Below are positions 1 through 5,804 of a stretch of 7,352 nt of DNA, in pieces. The notes beneath the pieces are model-generated. The model did not search any database. It was not told the origin of the DNA and saw only the letters and a list, made by a program, of their open reading frames with translations. The DNA is from Candidatus Micrarchaeia archaeon (lineage in GTDB: Archaea; Micrarchaeota; Micrarchaeia; Anstonellales; Bilamarchaeaceae). The translations under genes were made by a program, and so were the position numbers. The DNA is taken from the NCBI GenBank assembly GCA_041650355.1, contig JBAZLI010000050.1, forward strand, positions 1 to 7,352, written 5' to 3'. Position 1 is the stretch's first letter. Each line of letters opens with the position of its first letter.

Positions 1-476
1 TACCTGGGGAGGAAGTCGGGACTGCCGAGGGGGATTTGATAGGGCTTTACCTGAGCGAGCCGATTGCGAGGAAAACGCCGTTTCTGGAGACGCTGGACAG
101 GATACATGGGCAGGGGGGGTTGAGCTACCTGCCGCATATGTACGATAGTACGAGGCACGGAGTTTCCAGGAAGGAGCTGGCTGAAAAAGTGGATATAATA
201 GAAGTGTTCAACCCGAGATGCGTATTCGGCTGGCAGAACGAGAAGGCGCTCGCATTCGCTAAAGAGCACGGGAAGGCGAGGGGCGCGGGCGGGGATTCGC
301 ATTTCGTGATGGAGATAGGGGACGCGTACGTGGACGCCCCGGAAGGAGACGTTTCCGAACCAAAAGGTTTGCTCAAGGCGCTTGCCAAGGGAAAAGTGGT
401 GGGCAAAAAACCCAAAGTGAGCCTTCGCGGTGCGACAACTGCGGTGTCGCTGGCAAAGAGGATTCTCAAATTCTGA
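1..476 (+). CDS. PHP-domain metal-dependent hydrolase, C-terminal part (5' end outside window)
   Basis: The reading frame is already open at base 3, so this is the 3' part of a longer gene; the TTG at 36 is internal. The codons before it read PGEEVGTAEGD, matching the GxE block of PHP proteins. Further along come GGLSYLPHMYDSTRHG (the PHP 'PHP..R.G' block), IIEVFNPR with a retained Asn/Glu, and GAGGDSHFVMEIGDAY, equivalent to the GSDAH metal-binding motif followed by E-I-G. PHP proteins are polynuclear-metal phosphoesterases; this small stand-alone type often lacks a known substrate. The N-terminal HxH metal motif must lie upstream of the window. The Asp in EGD stands where many relatives have His (EGH). 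The gene ends 9 nt before the convergent fen stop codon. Family assignment is good; substrate unknown. Confidence 0.85.
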   Translation, partial: PGEEVGTAEGDLIGLYLSEPIARKTPFLETLDRIHGQGGLSYLPHMYDSTRHGVSRKELAEKVDIIEVFNPRCVFGWQNEKALAFAKEHGKARGAGGDSHFVMEIGDAYVDAPEGDVSEPKGLLKALAKGKVVGKKPKVSLRGATTAVSLAKRILKF

Positions 477-485
477 TTATTCTTG

Positions 486-1523
486 TTAGAGCCATTCGCC
501 TATTTTTTTCTGGGAGTTTTTTTCCACCATGCCCTTTTCCAGGCTGTCTAGGACGCGGTCCACGCGCTCTTCGGAGAAATCGTGCCTTCCCACTAGGAGT
601 TCGGTCAGTCCCTGCCGGTCAATCCTGCCGAGTTTCACCGGAGGAGGCTCGCTCACCGGCGGGTTCATGAAGAAATCTAGTATGGCTTCGGTGTTTTCCT
701 CGAATTCGTAATTGTATTTTGATTTTACGCGGCTTTTTATCCCTGCTAGAGAGGCGTTCTCGCGGACGATTTTGAGGGCTGTTTTCGGGCCGACGCCTTT
801 GACGCCCTGGTTGAAGTCGGTGCCGGACAGGATGCCTATGAGAACAAGGCCCTCTCGGCTGAGCCCGAGCGAGGAGAGGACTTCGCTAAGGGTTATTTCC
901 TCGGGCTCCACGAGCACGAATCGGTTCTGGCGCGGGACTTTCCTCTTGCCGGTTATGGAGAGGTTGCGCACCAGCCTGGGCGCTCCGAAAAGCAGGGAAT
1001 CGTAATCCTGGGACGCTGAAGCGTAGACTGCGCCGGTCATCGCCATGTGCGCTGCCTGGGCTTCGCCCTCGCTGGGCGCCTGGACGCACGGTATTCCTAG
1101 TGCGGAAAGAAGCTCCCTGGATTCCGAAACCATAGCGGGAGTGAGCCGGCTGGTTGCCTGGGCAAAGCGCTTGGCTTCCTCGAGCCTGCCGTAATCGAGC
1201 GCTTCGCGCCATTTGGCTTCGGCTTCTTTTTTCACCTCTTTGCGCCTGGCTATCTCGGCGGCCTTGAAGGAAGGCGGTTCGCCGTCGAACACGTAAACCG
1301 GCTTTATTCCGTTCTCCAGAAGGCGGGCGTTGCGGTAAAAAAGGCCTGAAAGATGCCCTGTCGGGTTTCCCTTGAAATCCGCGAGCGGCGTGCCGTCCTC
1401 CTGGCGTATCGAGGCGAGGAACTGGTAGAGGATGTTGAATGCGTCGAATGCGACTGTCTTCCCACCCAGCGCCGCGAGATTGGTCGGATGGCGCTGGACC
1501 AGGTCGCTTATATTCACGCCCAT
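486..1523 (-). CDS. fen: Flap endonuclease 1 (FEN1), structure-specific 5' nuclease
   Basis: FEN1 removes 5' flaps during Okazaki-fragment maturation and long-patch base-excision repair. The 345-residue product has the normal archaeal length. The start is the ATG at 1523, giving MGVNISDLV like other archaeal FEN1s; the frame stays open upstream to 1598 but that extension overlaps mbf1 and has no FEN1 similarity. Visible active-site acids: D27 (AFDAFN), D80 (VFDGEPP), E152/E154 (SEGEAQAA), D173/D175 (SQDYDSLLFG) and D236 (GTDFNQGVKGVGPKTAL, the helix-3-turn-helix DNA-binding element). K87 and R94 match the helical-gateway Lys/Arg of human FEN1. The protein ends QKKIGEWL (338-345), a PIP-box-like motif for binding PCNA, which is encoded at 5055-5798. 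It follows mbf1 by 4 nt and is probably co-transcribed with it. Confidence 0.97.
   Translation of the reverse strand: MGVNISDLVQRHPTNLAALGGKTVAFDAFNILYQFLASIRQEDGTPLADFKGNPTGHLSGLFYRNARLLENGIKPVYVFDGEPPSFKAAEIARRKEVKKEAEAKWREALDYGRLEEAKRFAQATSRLTPAMVSESRELLSALGIPCVQAPSEGEAQAAHMAMTGAVYASASQDYDSLLFGAPRLVRNLSITGKRKVPRQNRFVLVEPEEITLSEVLSSLGLSREGLVLIGILSGTDFNQGVKGVGPKTALKIVRENASLAGIKSRVKSKYNYEFEENTEAILDFFMNPPVSEPPPVKLGRIDRQGLTELLVGRHDFSEERVDRVLDSLEKGMVEKNSQKKIGEWL
503..523 (+). terminator. Possible T-tract terminator of the PHP gene, inside the 3' end of fen
   Basis: Two runs of seven T on the plus strand (503-509 and 517-523) lie 27-47 nt after the PHP gene's TGA. Archaeal RNA polymerase terminates at short U-rich tracts, often without a hairpin, and doubled tracts are common. 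The gap to the convergent fen is only 9 nt, so any terminator must lie inside fen codons. On the fen strand the same bases encode the Lys-rich residues around the PIP box. Position and composition are seen directly; termination itself is inferred. Confidence 0.45.
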
Positions 1524-1527
1524 GGGC

Positions 1528-1992
1528 TCACTTCTTCGCCTTTTTTTCCATGCTGTCCATCTCGGCCATGTCCAAGAGCGTGAGCTCCTTCTTGCCATGG
1601 ATTGCAGCGGATTCGGAAGTAATGGAAGTGGTGGTTTCCACCAATTTTATTTTGAGGAACTTCTCGAGCTTGCGCGCGAGCGGGAGGCTCGGGAGCGTGG
1701 TCTGGCGCTCCACGTGCTCCAGGTAGTTCGCTTTTTCAGCTATCTTCATCCCTAGTTCCTCTAAGCTGAGCCCGAGCTTCATGCGCGCTGCGCGGATTAT
1801 TTTCCCGTAATCGTCTACTATCTCTTCCTCGCTGCGGGGCCGCTGCTGGACCGCGGTGGGAATCGGCGAGTCAGAATCGAAGAAATACAGCACTTTCCCG
1901 CCGCGGGAGCAGCCCTGGCAGGAATTCATCTTGGCACCCTCCAGGTAAACAAGGCACACCGCCTCCCTTTTTCCGCATATCTCGCATTCCAT
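1528..1992 (-). CDS. mbf1: MBF1-like protein (archaeal multiprotein bridging factor 1; zinc ribbon + HTH)
   Basis: This 154-residue protein starts MECEICG. An N-terminal zinc ribbon uses C3, C6, C25 and C28 (CEIC...CQGC). A Ser/Pro/Glu-containing linker (about 40-60) leads to a lambda-Cro/XRE-type HTH at about 62-118: DYGKIIRAAR, then GLSLEELGMKI, then LARKLEKFLKIKLVE, the typical archaeal MBF1 order. MBF1 was named as a eukaryotic transcription coactivator; archaeal members associate with the small ribosomal subunit and the yeast protein limits +1 frameshifting on stalled ribosomes, so a translation role is plausible here. Residues 119-154 are less conserved and end in a Lys-rich tail (EKKAKK). 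The start is supported by GGTGAG (2001-1996) just upstream. The stop is 4 nt before the fen ATG, so the two likely share one transcript. Confidence 0.93.
   Translation of the reverse strand: MECEICGKREAVCLVYLEGAKMNSCQGCSRGGKVLYFFDSDSPIPTAVQQRPRSEEEIVDDYGKIIRAARMKLGLSLEELGMKIAEKANYLEHVERQTTLPSLPLARKLEKFLKIKLVETTTSITSESAAIHGKKELTLLDMAEMDSMEKKAKK
1541..1547 (-). other. A7 tract near the 3' end of mbf1 (slippage-prone)
   Basis: On the coding strand the mbf1 codons GAA AAA AAG contain seven A in a row, in the zero-frame pattern A_AAA_AAG, a classic slippery heptamer. The mbf1 stop follows four codons later. The fen frame is +1 relative to mbf1 and is open across this tract (back to 1598), so losing one A by transcriptional slippage, or a +1 ribosomal shift here, would join mbf1 directly to fen. 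Arrangement seen; any use of it is inference. Confidence 0.3.
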
Positions 1993-2022
1993 GTGCTCAC
2001 CGCGCCGCGCAGGCCAACATAA

Positions 2023-2040
2023 CCAGTATAATTATATAAA
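2023..2040. promoter_or_regulatory. Shared AT-rich divergent promoter for mbf1-fen and the M50 protease
   Basis: The 70-nt gap between the mbf1 ATG (1992) and the M50 ATG (2063) is GC-rich near mbf1 but has one AT-rich core, AGTATAATTATATAAA, nearly symmetrical. Read on the plus strand, TTATATAAA (2032-2040) is a TATA box whose centre lies about 27 nt before the ATG at 2063, which predicts a leaderless transcript. Read on the minus strand, TTTATATAAT (2040-2031) is about 40 nt from the mbf1 ATG, allowing a short leader containing GGTGAG. One TATA element may therefore serve both directions. Transcription start sites are inferred from spacing. Confidence 0.6.
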
Positions 2041-2062
2041 GCTCCTCATCCTTTTATCCCTT

Positions 2063-3406
2063 ATGTTTGATTTGGTTATTATATTCGCTATCGGCGTCGG
2101 GCTCCTCGCGGCCATAGTGGGGCTGCAGATGCACGTGGTCCTCAAATTCCTGATTGCGATTGTCGCGATGTTCACCATAAGCAAGATTCTGTCCAAGAGG
2201 CTCGGAATCAAAGACGATTTGGGCATGTTGATGATAAAGAGCCAGGCAGGGGTGGAGCTGATAAGGAAGGCCGCGGGAAGGGAATGGCTGTGGAAGCTGT
2301 TCGCCGACCTCGGGACCGTGATTGCGTACGGGGCGCTCTCCTACTTCATAATCAAGAGGCCGCCCAAGGAAAGGGCGGCTGTGCTTTTCGCTGGACTGGT
2401 GTTCGTGAGCGCTATTTCCATTTTTGTAGCGCCTACTGCGTTCCAGTTCCTGCTCACACTGATCGGAGGGGGCGAAGGGATTGCCTCGAAGGCAGGCGGC
2501 GGCAACAATCTGCTAAGCTACGCGTCCACCGTGCTTCTGTACCTGGGGGGATTGGCGCTGGTCGCGCTTTCGAGCCTTTTGATTTACGCGTACGTGGTGG
2601 CTTCAGCGGTCATAGGCACCGTGTTTTTCGGGACCGGGGCGCTTGCAGGGACTGCGCCTGGCGCTACGCTCATACTGCCAGGGATAAACATACCGCTGGT
2701 GGAGGGAATCGTGGCGCTCGCGCTCATACTTGCAGTGCATGAAGGCGCGCACGCGATACTTTCAGTTATTGCAAAGGTGCGCATACTTTCCTCCGGAGTG
2801 GTGCTCATGGGCGTGGTGCCCATAGGCGCTTTCGTGGAGCCGGACGAGGAGGCGCTCCAGAAAACATCGGCGGAAAAACAGACCAGGGTGCTGGTCGCGG
2901 GCAGTTCGGCGAATTTCTTCGCGGCGATTGCACTGTTCATGGTTTTCGTGGCATTCCTGTTCGCGGCCGCGCCATACAGGGAAATCGGGATACTGCTGGT
3001 AGGGGGAAACCACAGCGGGGAGGTTGTCTACACGATAAACGGCCAGCCTGCCGCGGCTTTCCTCAATGCGACTAACGTGAGCGTTAATCAGACGCTGGTT
3101 TTTGAAGGGAGTAAGGGAAGCTTCGAATTGACGCTCAAGGACAGCGGAGGACTGCGGTATTATGATTTGGCCTCCAGCTTCCTGATGGCGCATTACGCGA
3201 GCCCCTGGCTCATGTTTATTTACAACCTGCTCGGGCTGGCGTTCTCGCTCAATGTGGTGGTGGGGATGGTTAATTTGCTCCCGATACCGCTTTTTGACGG
3301 CTACAGGTTATTGGAAGTGAACGTGCAGCAGAAGAAAGTGGTTGCTGTAATTTCCTGGATTGCCATAATTGCGTTCCTGGTGAACTTCCTTCCGTGGATA
3401 GTCTAA
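2063..3406 (+). CDS. Site-2-type intramembrane metalloprotease (peptidase family M50)
   Basis: Intramembrane zinc proteases of this family cut transmembrane helices of regulators or substrates. The 447-residue product is strongly hydrophobic with roughly eight to ten membrane segments: two at 3-43, a polar loop 44-78, further ones at about 81-97, 104-133, 153-190, 213-235, 243-256, 281-303, 384-403 and 425-445. The zinc site is HEGAH (H226, E227, H230), and the third ligand is D412 in NLLPIPLFDG (404-413), the family's second signature. GAFVEPDEE (255-263) and AGSSANFFAA (279-288) are also typical. A soluble stretch at about 305-365 contains a PDZ-like INGQPA element. The start at 2063 is preferred over the ATG at 1991 because the latter overlaps mbf1 and the promoter, while TATA spacing fits 2063. 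The substrate is unknown; mbf1 is divergent. Confidence 0.9.
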   Translation: MFDLVIIFAIGVGLLAAIVGLQMHVVLKFLIAIVAMFTISKILSKRLGIKDDLGMLMIKSQAGVELIRKAAGREWLWKLFADLGTVIAYGALSYFIIKRPPKERAAVLFAGLVFVSAISIFVAPTAFQFLLTLIGGGEGIASKAGGGNNLLSYASTVLLYLGGLALVALSSLLIYAYVVASAVIGTVFFGTGALAGTAPGATLILPGINIPLVEGIVALALILAVHEGAHAILSVIAKVRILSSGVVLMGVVPIGAFVEPDEEALQKTSAEKQTRVLVAGSSANFFAAIALFMVFVAFLFAAAPYREIGILLVGGNHSGEVVYTINGQPAAAFLNATNVSVNQTLVFEGSKGSFELTLKDSGGLRYYDLASSFLMAHYASPWLMFIYNLLGLAFSLNVVVGMVNLLPIPLFDGYRLLEVNVQQKKVVAVISWIAIIAFLVNFLPWIV

Positions 3407-3470
3407 TGCACCGCCCCTCACCAAAGCGCAAGAATGCAAAGGATTAAACATTCAGACGCGAATTTATTGC

Positions 3471-3476
3471 GGTGGT
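3471..3476 (+). promoter_or_regulatory. Shine-Dalgarno site (GGTGGT) of the MBL-fold gene
   Basis: GGTGGT lies 3 nt before the ATG at 3480 and complements the CACC core near the 16S 3' end. The similar GGTGG precedes pcn, which supports both starts. The 73-nt gap after the M50 stop (3407-3479) has only a weak TATA candidate (GGATTAAAC, 3441-3449), so this gene may have its own promoter or be read through from the protease gene. Confidence 0.6.
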
Positions 3477-3479
3477 CCG

Positions 3480-4103
3480 ATGGCTAATTCTTTCGAGTAT
3501 CAGGGCGTGCGCATAACCTGGTTCGGCCACTCGAGCTTTCTTATTGAGTACGGCCCTGAGAGCGTATATGTAGACAATTACGTGCTGCCTAGTATTATAG
3601 AGAAGAAAGCGACTATAGTGATACATACGCACGGGCATTACGACCATTGCGCGGACTGCGCGAAGATAGCTGATGCGAAGACGGTTTATGCGGGAATGTG
3701 CAGGCATGCGCGCGATTTGATAGGGAACACGCTCAAAATACGGGATGTGAAAATCGAGTTCGTGGACGCGTACAACAACGGCAAGCCGTTCCACCACAAG
3801 AACTCGGGTTGCGGAGTGGTACTGGATTTGGGCGGGACGAGGATTTACCACGCAGGGGACACTGATTTCATAGCGGAGATGAGGCGGTACAGGTGCGATG
3901 TCGCGCTTCTGCCCATAGGTGGAACGGCAACGATGGACGAGAAGGAGGCGGTTGAGGCTGTGAAGGTCCTGGGGCCGAAAATAGCGATACCGATGCATTA
4001 CAATTATGTTCCGATGACCAAGGCGGACCCGACTTTTTTCAGGAAGCTGGTGGAGCAGAACGCGCCGCGCACCAGGGTCGTAGTGCTGGACGCTGTTTCA
4101 TGA
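3480..4103 (+). CDS. Metallo-beta-lactamase-fold metal-dependent hydrolase (UPF0173-like)
   Basis: The 207-residue protein matches the UPF0173/COG2220 type of MBL-fold hydrolase in length and motif order. The N-terminal strand and turn read RITWFGHSSFLIE (11-23). The dinuclear metal motif is HTHGHYDH, with H51, H53, D55 and H56 as the HxHxDH ligands. H105 or H106 (KPFHH) is the likely next ligand, followed by D127 in YHAGDTDF and H173 in IPMHYNYVP. The PIGGTATMDEKEA block (145-157) is a hallmark of this subgroup. No signal peptide is seen, so it is probably cytoplasmic. An oddity is VDNYV (31-35), where relatives usually have an IDP-like turn after the first strand pair. The physiological substrate of the family is unknown. 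It ends convergently with the membrane-protein gene, 53 nt apart. Confidence 0.9.
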   Translation: MANSFEYQGVRITWFGHSSFLIEYGPESVYVDNYVLPSIIEKKATIVIHTHGHYDHCADCAKIADAKTVYAGMCRHARDLIGNTLKIRDVKIEFVDAYNNGKPFHHKNSGCGVVLDLGGTRIYHAGDTDFIAEMRRYRCDVALLPIGGTATMDEKEAVEAVKVLGPKIAIPMHYNYVPMTKADPTFFRKLVEQNAPRTRVVVLDAVS

Positions 4104-4119
4104 TTGAGAGGGGAGGTTG

Positions 4120-4155
4120 TTAAGGGGGGAGCTAATTTTGGAATATGCCCCTTAA
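4120..4155. repeat. Inverted repeat between convergent genes (possible bidirectional terminator)
   Basis: TTAAGGGG (4120-4127) and CCCCTTAA (4148-4155) are perfect 8-bp inverted arms separated by 20 nt. The element fills the 53-nt gap between two convergent stop codons (MBL gene, 4103; membrane protein, 4157). The loop contains AATTTTGG, a short T-tract on the plus strand. It could form a hairpin in both transcripts. Archaeal termination does not usually need hairpins, so a role in mRNA 3'-end stability is equally possible. Confidence 0.4.
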
Positions 4156-4156
4156 A

Positions 4157-4891
4157 CTAAAATCCTCTTGATTTGTAGACGTCTATCATGAGCACGTACA
4201 GGGTCGGATATAGCGAAACCAGCACGAAAAGGTCGAGCACCGGAATCACCAGGGACACCACGACGAACGCGTACATCAAGTAGAGCGCAGACACTGGGAG
4301 CAGGTTCTTGACCAGGAAGCGGAGGTTGTTCTTCAGCGAAGTGAATGCTGAGAGGTTTTTCACCGCGGCCGCGATGTAGGAGAACGTGAATACGAATCGT
4401 ATCACCAGTGCCATCATCACCCCGAGGATGACTAGAAGCATTCCGGGAAATCCGAGCGGGTCGAGCTTGAGGAGCACTATGAGCGCGACTACCGGGACGT
4501 TGGCGAGCATTATGAAGAAGGCGTTGACCAGGAATATGAAGAAGAATTTGGGGCCTGATGAAACGGCGTAGCGCAGGAAATCGCGCATGTGTATCGCCCC
4601 TGACTCGGCGTTCAGCAGGCTCTTTATCATGGCGCCTTTGAATGCGGCCCAGCAGTAGGAGACGAAGGCTGCGCAGGCGAGGAACGCGAAGCCCATTATG
4701 GGCATGCCGAACCTGTCCATTATCCCTGCGTAGGAAAGCAGTGTTGAAAGGCAGAGGAGGAGCGCGAGCGCGGAAAATCCAGCTATCGCGAAAAGGAAGA
4801 ACCTGAGGAACATCGCGTACAGGAACGGGGTCGGGTCCCCCGCGTACTCCTTGAGTGCCGTTATAACTGGTTCGTATGCCGCCATAACCAT
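4157..4891 (-). CDS. Polytopic membrane protein of unknown function
   Basis: I do not recognise a characterised family. From the ATG at 4891 the product has 244 residues (MVMAAYEPVI...). A short amphipathic start leads to hydrophobic segments at about 26-55, 64-86, 114-141, 148-178 and 197-237, the last long enough for two helices: about six membrane spans. Polar loops include GAIHMRDFLRY (98-108) and KNLSAFTSLKNNLRFLVKN (178-196). The layout resembles archaeal six-helix proteins annotated only as DUFs; no catalytic motif is visible. The frame is open upstream to 5146, but that extension runs through the promoter and into pcn and looks non-coding. A TATA-like TATTAAAAAC (4925-4916) about 30 nt upstream favours a leaderless start at 4891, or at the GTG at 4894. 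It is divergent from pcn. Confidence 0.8.
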   Translation of the reverse strand: MVMAAYEPVITALKEYAGDPTPFLYAMFLRFFLFAIAGFSALALLLCLSTLLSYAGIMDRFGMPIMGFAFLACAAFVSYCWAAFKGAMIKSLLNAESGAIHMRDFLRYAVSSGPKFFFIFLVNAFFIMLANVPVVALIVLLKLDPLGFPGMLLVILGVMMALVIRFVFTFSYIAAAVKNLSAFTSLKNNLRFLVKNLLPVSALYLMYAFVVVSLVIPVLDLFVLVSLYPTLYVLMIDVYKSRGF

Positions 4892-4915
4892 CACGTCGCC
4901 ATCTCGCTGCCGGTC

Positions 4916-4925
4916 GTTTTTAATA
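4916..4925 (-). promoter_or_regulatory. TATA-like box for the membrane-protein gene
   Basis: On the minus strand TATTAAAAAC is centred about 30 nt upstream of the ATG at 4891. That is the spacing expected if transcription starts at or a few nt before the start codon (leaderless). No Shine-Dalgarno sequence is seen before this ATG, which is consistent. Confidence 0.5.
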
Positions 4926-4993
4926 CCAGGGAAAACTATTAAAATGATGCTATGGGTTTTTCGAGGGCGTGCATTTCCCTGGCGGGCAGGGAA
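4926..4993. repeat. Three copies of CAGGGAA in the pcn upstream region (operator-like)
   Basis: CCAGGGAAA occurs at 4926-4934 and, inverted, as TTTCCCTGG at 4974-4982. A third CAGGGAA lies at 4987-4993. The last two form a perfect 7-bp inverted repeat with a 5-nt spacer (TTCCCTG, 4975-4981; GCGGG; CAGGGAA, 4987-4993). The first copy abuts the TATA-like box of the divergent membrane-protein gene, and the inverted pair ends about 20 nt before the TATA-like box of pcn. This placement suits a regulator binding site; if transcription began farther upstream (TATA-like CTATTAAAATG at 4936-4946) the pair would be a hairpin in the leader. Repeats are seen; function is inferred. Confidence 0.45.
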
Positions 4994-5012
4994 GAACAGG
5001 AGAATCCCAAAT

Positions 5013-5022
5013 GGTTTAAAAC
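5013..5022 (+). promoter_or_regulatory. TATA-like box for pcn
   Basis: GGTTTAAAAC is centred about 37 nt before the pcn ATG, predicting a start near 5044 and a leader of about 10 nt that just includes the GGTGG site. This is the best-placed TATA-like element on the plus strand in the 163-nt divergent gap. Confidence 0.5.
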
Positions 5023-5045
5023 TGTGCGGGAGAATTTGCAAACAG

Positions 5046-5050
5046 GGTGG
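5046..5050 (+). promoter_or_regulatory. Shine-Dalgarno site (GGTGG) deciding the pcn start
   Basis: GGTGG lies 4 nt before the ATG at 5055. It supports this start over the upstream ATG at 4851, which would add 68 residues unlike any PCNA and overlap the divergent gene. Confidence 0.65.
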
Positions 5051-5054
5051 TATC

Positions 5055-5798
5055 ATGAAGATTATAGTAGGCGATGCGCCGGCATTCAAGTCCTCGGTTG
5101 ACGCGATAACGAGCCTGGTGGAGGAAGGAGTTTTCGAAATAAGCAAGAGCGGGCTTTACCTGAAGGCGATGGACCCGTCCCAGATATCCATGGTTTCGTT
5201 CGCGATGCCCAAGGAGGCGTTCGTGGAATTCAGCGTTGAGGAGGAGAGGAAGATAGGGCTGGACATAGGCCAGCTCTCGAGCGTACTTGCGAGGGGAGGG
5301 CGCGGGGACAGGGTGGAGCTCGGCGCCGAGGACGGAAGGTTCGTGATACGGTTCATAGGGGAAAAGAAGAAGAGGACCTTCAAGATTCCGATTCTGGACA
5401 TAGGGGAAGGGATGCAGAAGGAGCCCAAAATCGAGTTCAACAACCTGGTGAGGATAAACGCGGACGCGTTCAGGGAAGTGCTCAAGGACGCAAAATTGGT
5501 GAGTTCGCACATAAGGCTTGCGCTCAGCCCGGGCGCTTTCATCGCTGAAGTGAAGGGCGACAGCGGCGACGTGCACGAGGAGTTCGAAAAAGACAGCAAC
5601 GAGATTGCCGAGATAAAGGCCACAGGGAGCATGAAGGCGACGTTCCCACTCCAGTATCTCGAGGACATAACCAAGGCGAGCCCGAGCAGCGAAGTGATAA
5701 CCGTGCATATAGAGACGGACAGGCCGCTCAAGATAGAGTATAAGATTGGCGGCGCAAGCGTGAAATACTACCTGGCGCCGAGGATAGAGAGCGACTGA
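5055..5798 (+). CDS. pcn: PCNA, DNA polymerase sliding clamp
   Basis: The 247-residue product has the standard archaeal PCNA length and is expected to form a trimeric ring around DNA that tethers replicative polymerase, FEN1, ligase and repair enzymes. It begins MKIIVGDAPAFKSSVDAI. AMDPSQISMV (38-47) is a hallmark of the first domain. A charged stretch with GEKKKRTFK (102-110) precedes the interdomain connector loop at about 117-130 (IGEGMQKEPKIEF). The second domain follows, with LSPGAFIAEVKGDSGD at 157-172. The C-terminus reads PLKIEYKIGGA then VKYYLAPRIESD (236-247), the strongly conserved PCNA ending that lines the partner-binding pocket. It has its own TATA-like box and Shine-Dalgarno site, and only one clamp gene is seen here. 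Its stop is 6 nt from the stop of the convergent transglutaminase-like gene. FEN1 is the obvious partner nearby. Confidence 0.97.
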   Translation: MKIIVGDAPAFKSSVDAITSLVEEGVFEISKSGLYLKAMDPSQISMVSFAMPKEAFVEFSVEEERKIGLDIGQLSSVLARGGRGDRVELGAEDGRFVIRFIGEKKKRTFKIPILDIGEGMQKEPKIEFNNLVRINADAFREVLKDAKLVSSHIRLALSPGAFIAEVKGDSGDVHEEFEKDSNEIAEIKATGSMKATFPLQYLEDITKASPSSEVITVHIETDRPLKIEYKIGGASVKYYLAPRIESD

Positions 5799-5804
5799 CT
5801 GCGC

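Noticed and set aside
1524..1598. 25-codon N-terminal extension of FEN1
   Set aside because: It overlaps mbf1 in another frame and is Arg/Trp-rich with no FEN1 similarity; MGV is the standard FEN1 start.
2762..3193. Minus-strand open frame over the M50 gene
   Set aside because: It overlaps the HEGAH-to-PDZ region of a clear protease and shows no protein family features.
4851..5054. 68-codon N-terminal extension of PCNA
   Set aside because: PCNA proteins begin at the MKIIVGDAP-type start; a GGTGG site precedes it, and the extension runs through promoter sequence and the opposing gene.
4892..5146. 85-codon upstream extension of the membrane-protein gene on the minus strand
   Set aside because: It crosses the divergent promoter region and the first codons of pcn, has no membrane or family character, and the TATA-like spacing points to 4891.
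5016..5731. Two long open frames antisense to pcn (230 and 191 codons)
   Set aside because: They lie wholly over a certain gene, have biased compositions typical of antisense frames, and lack start signals.
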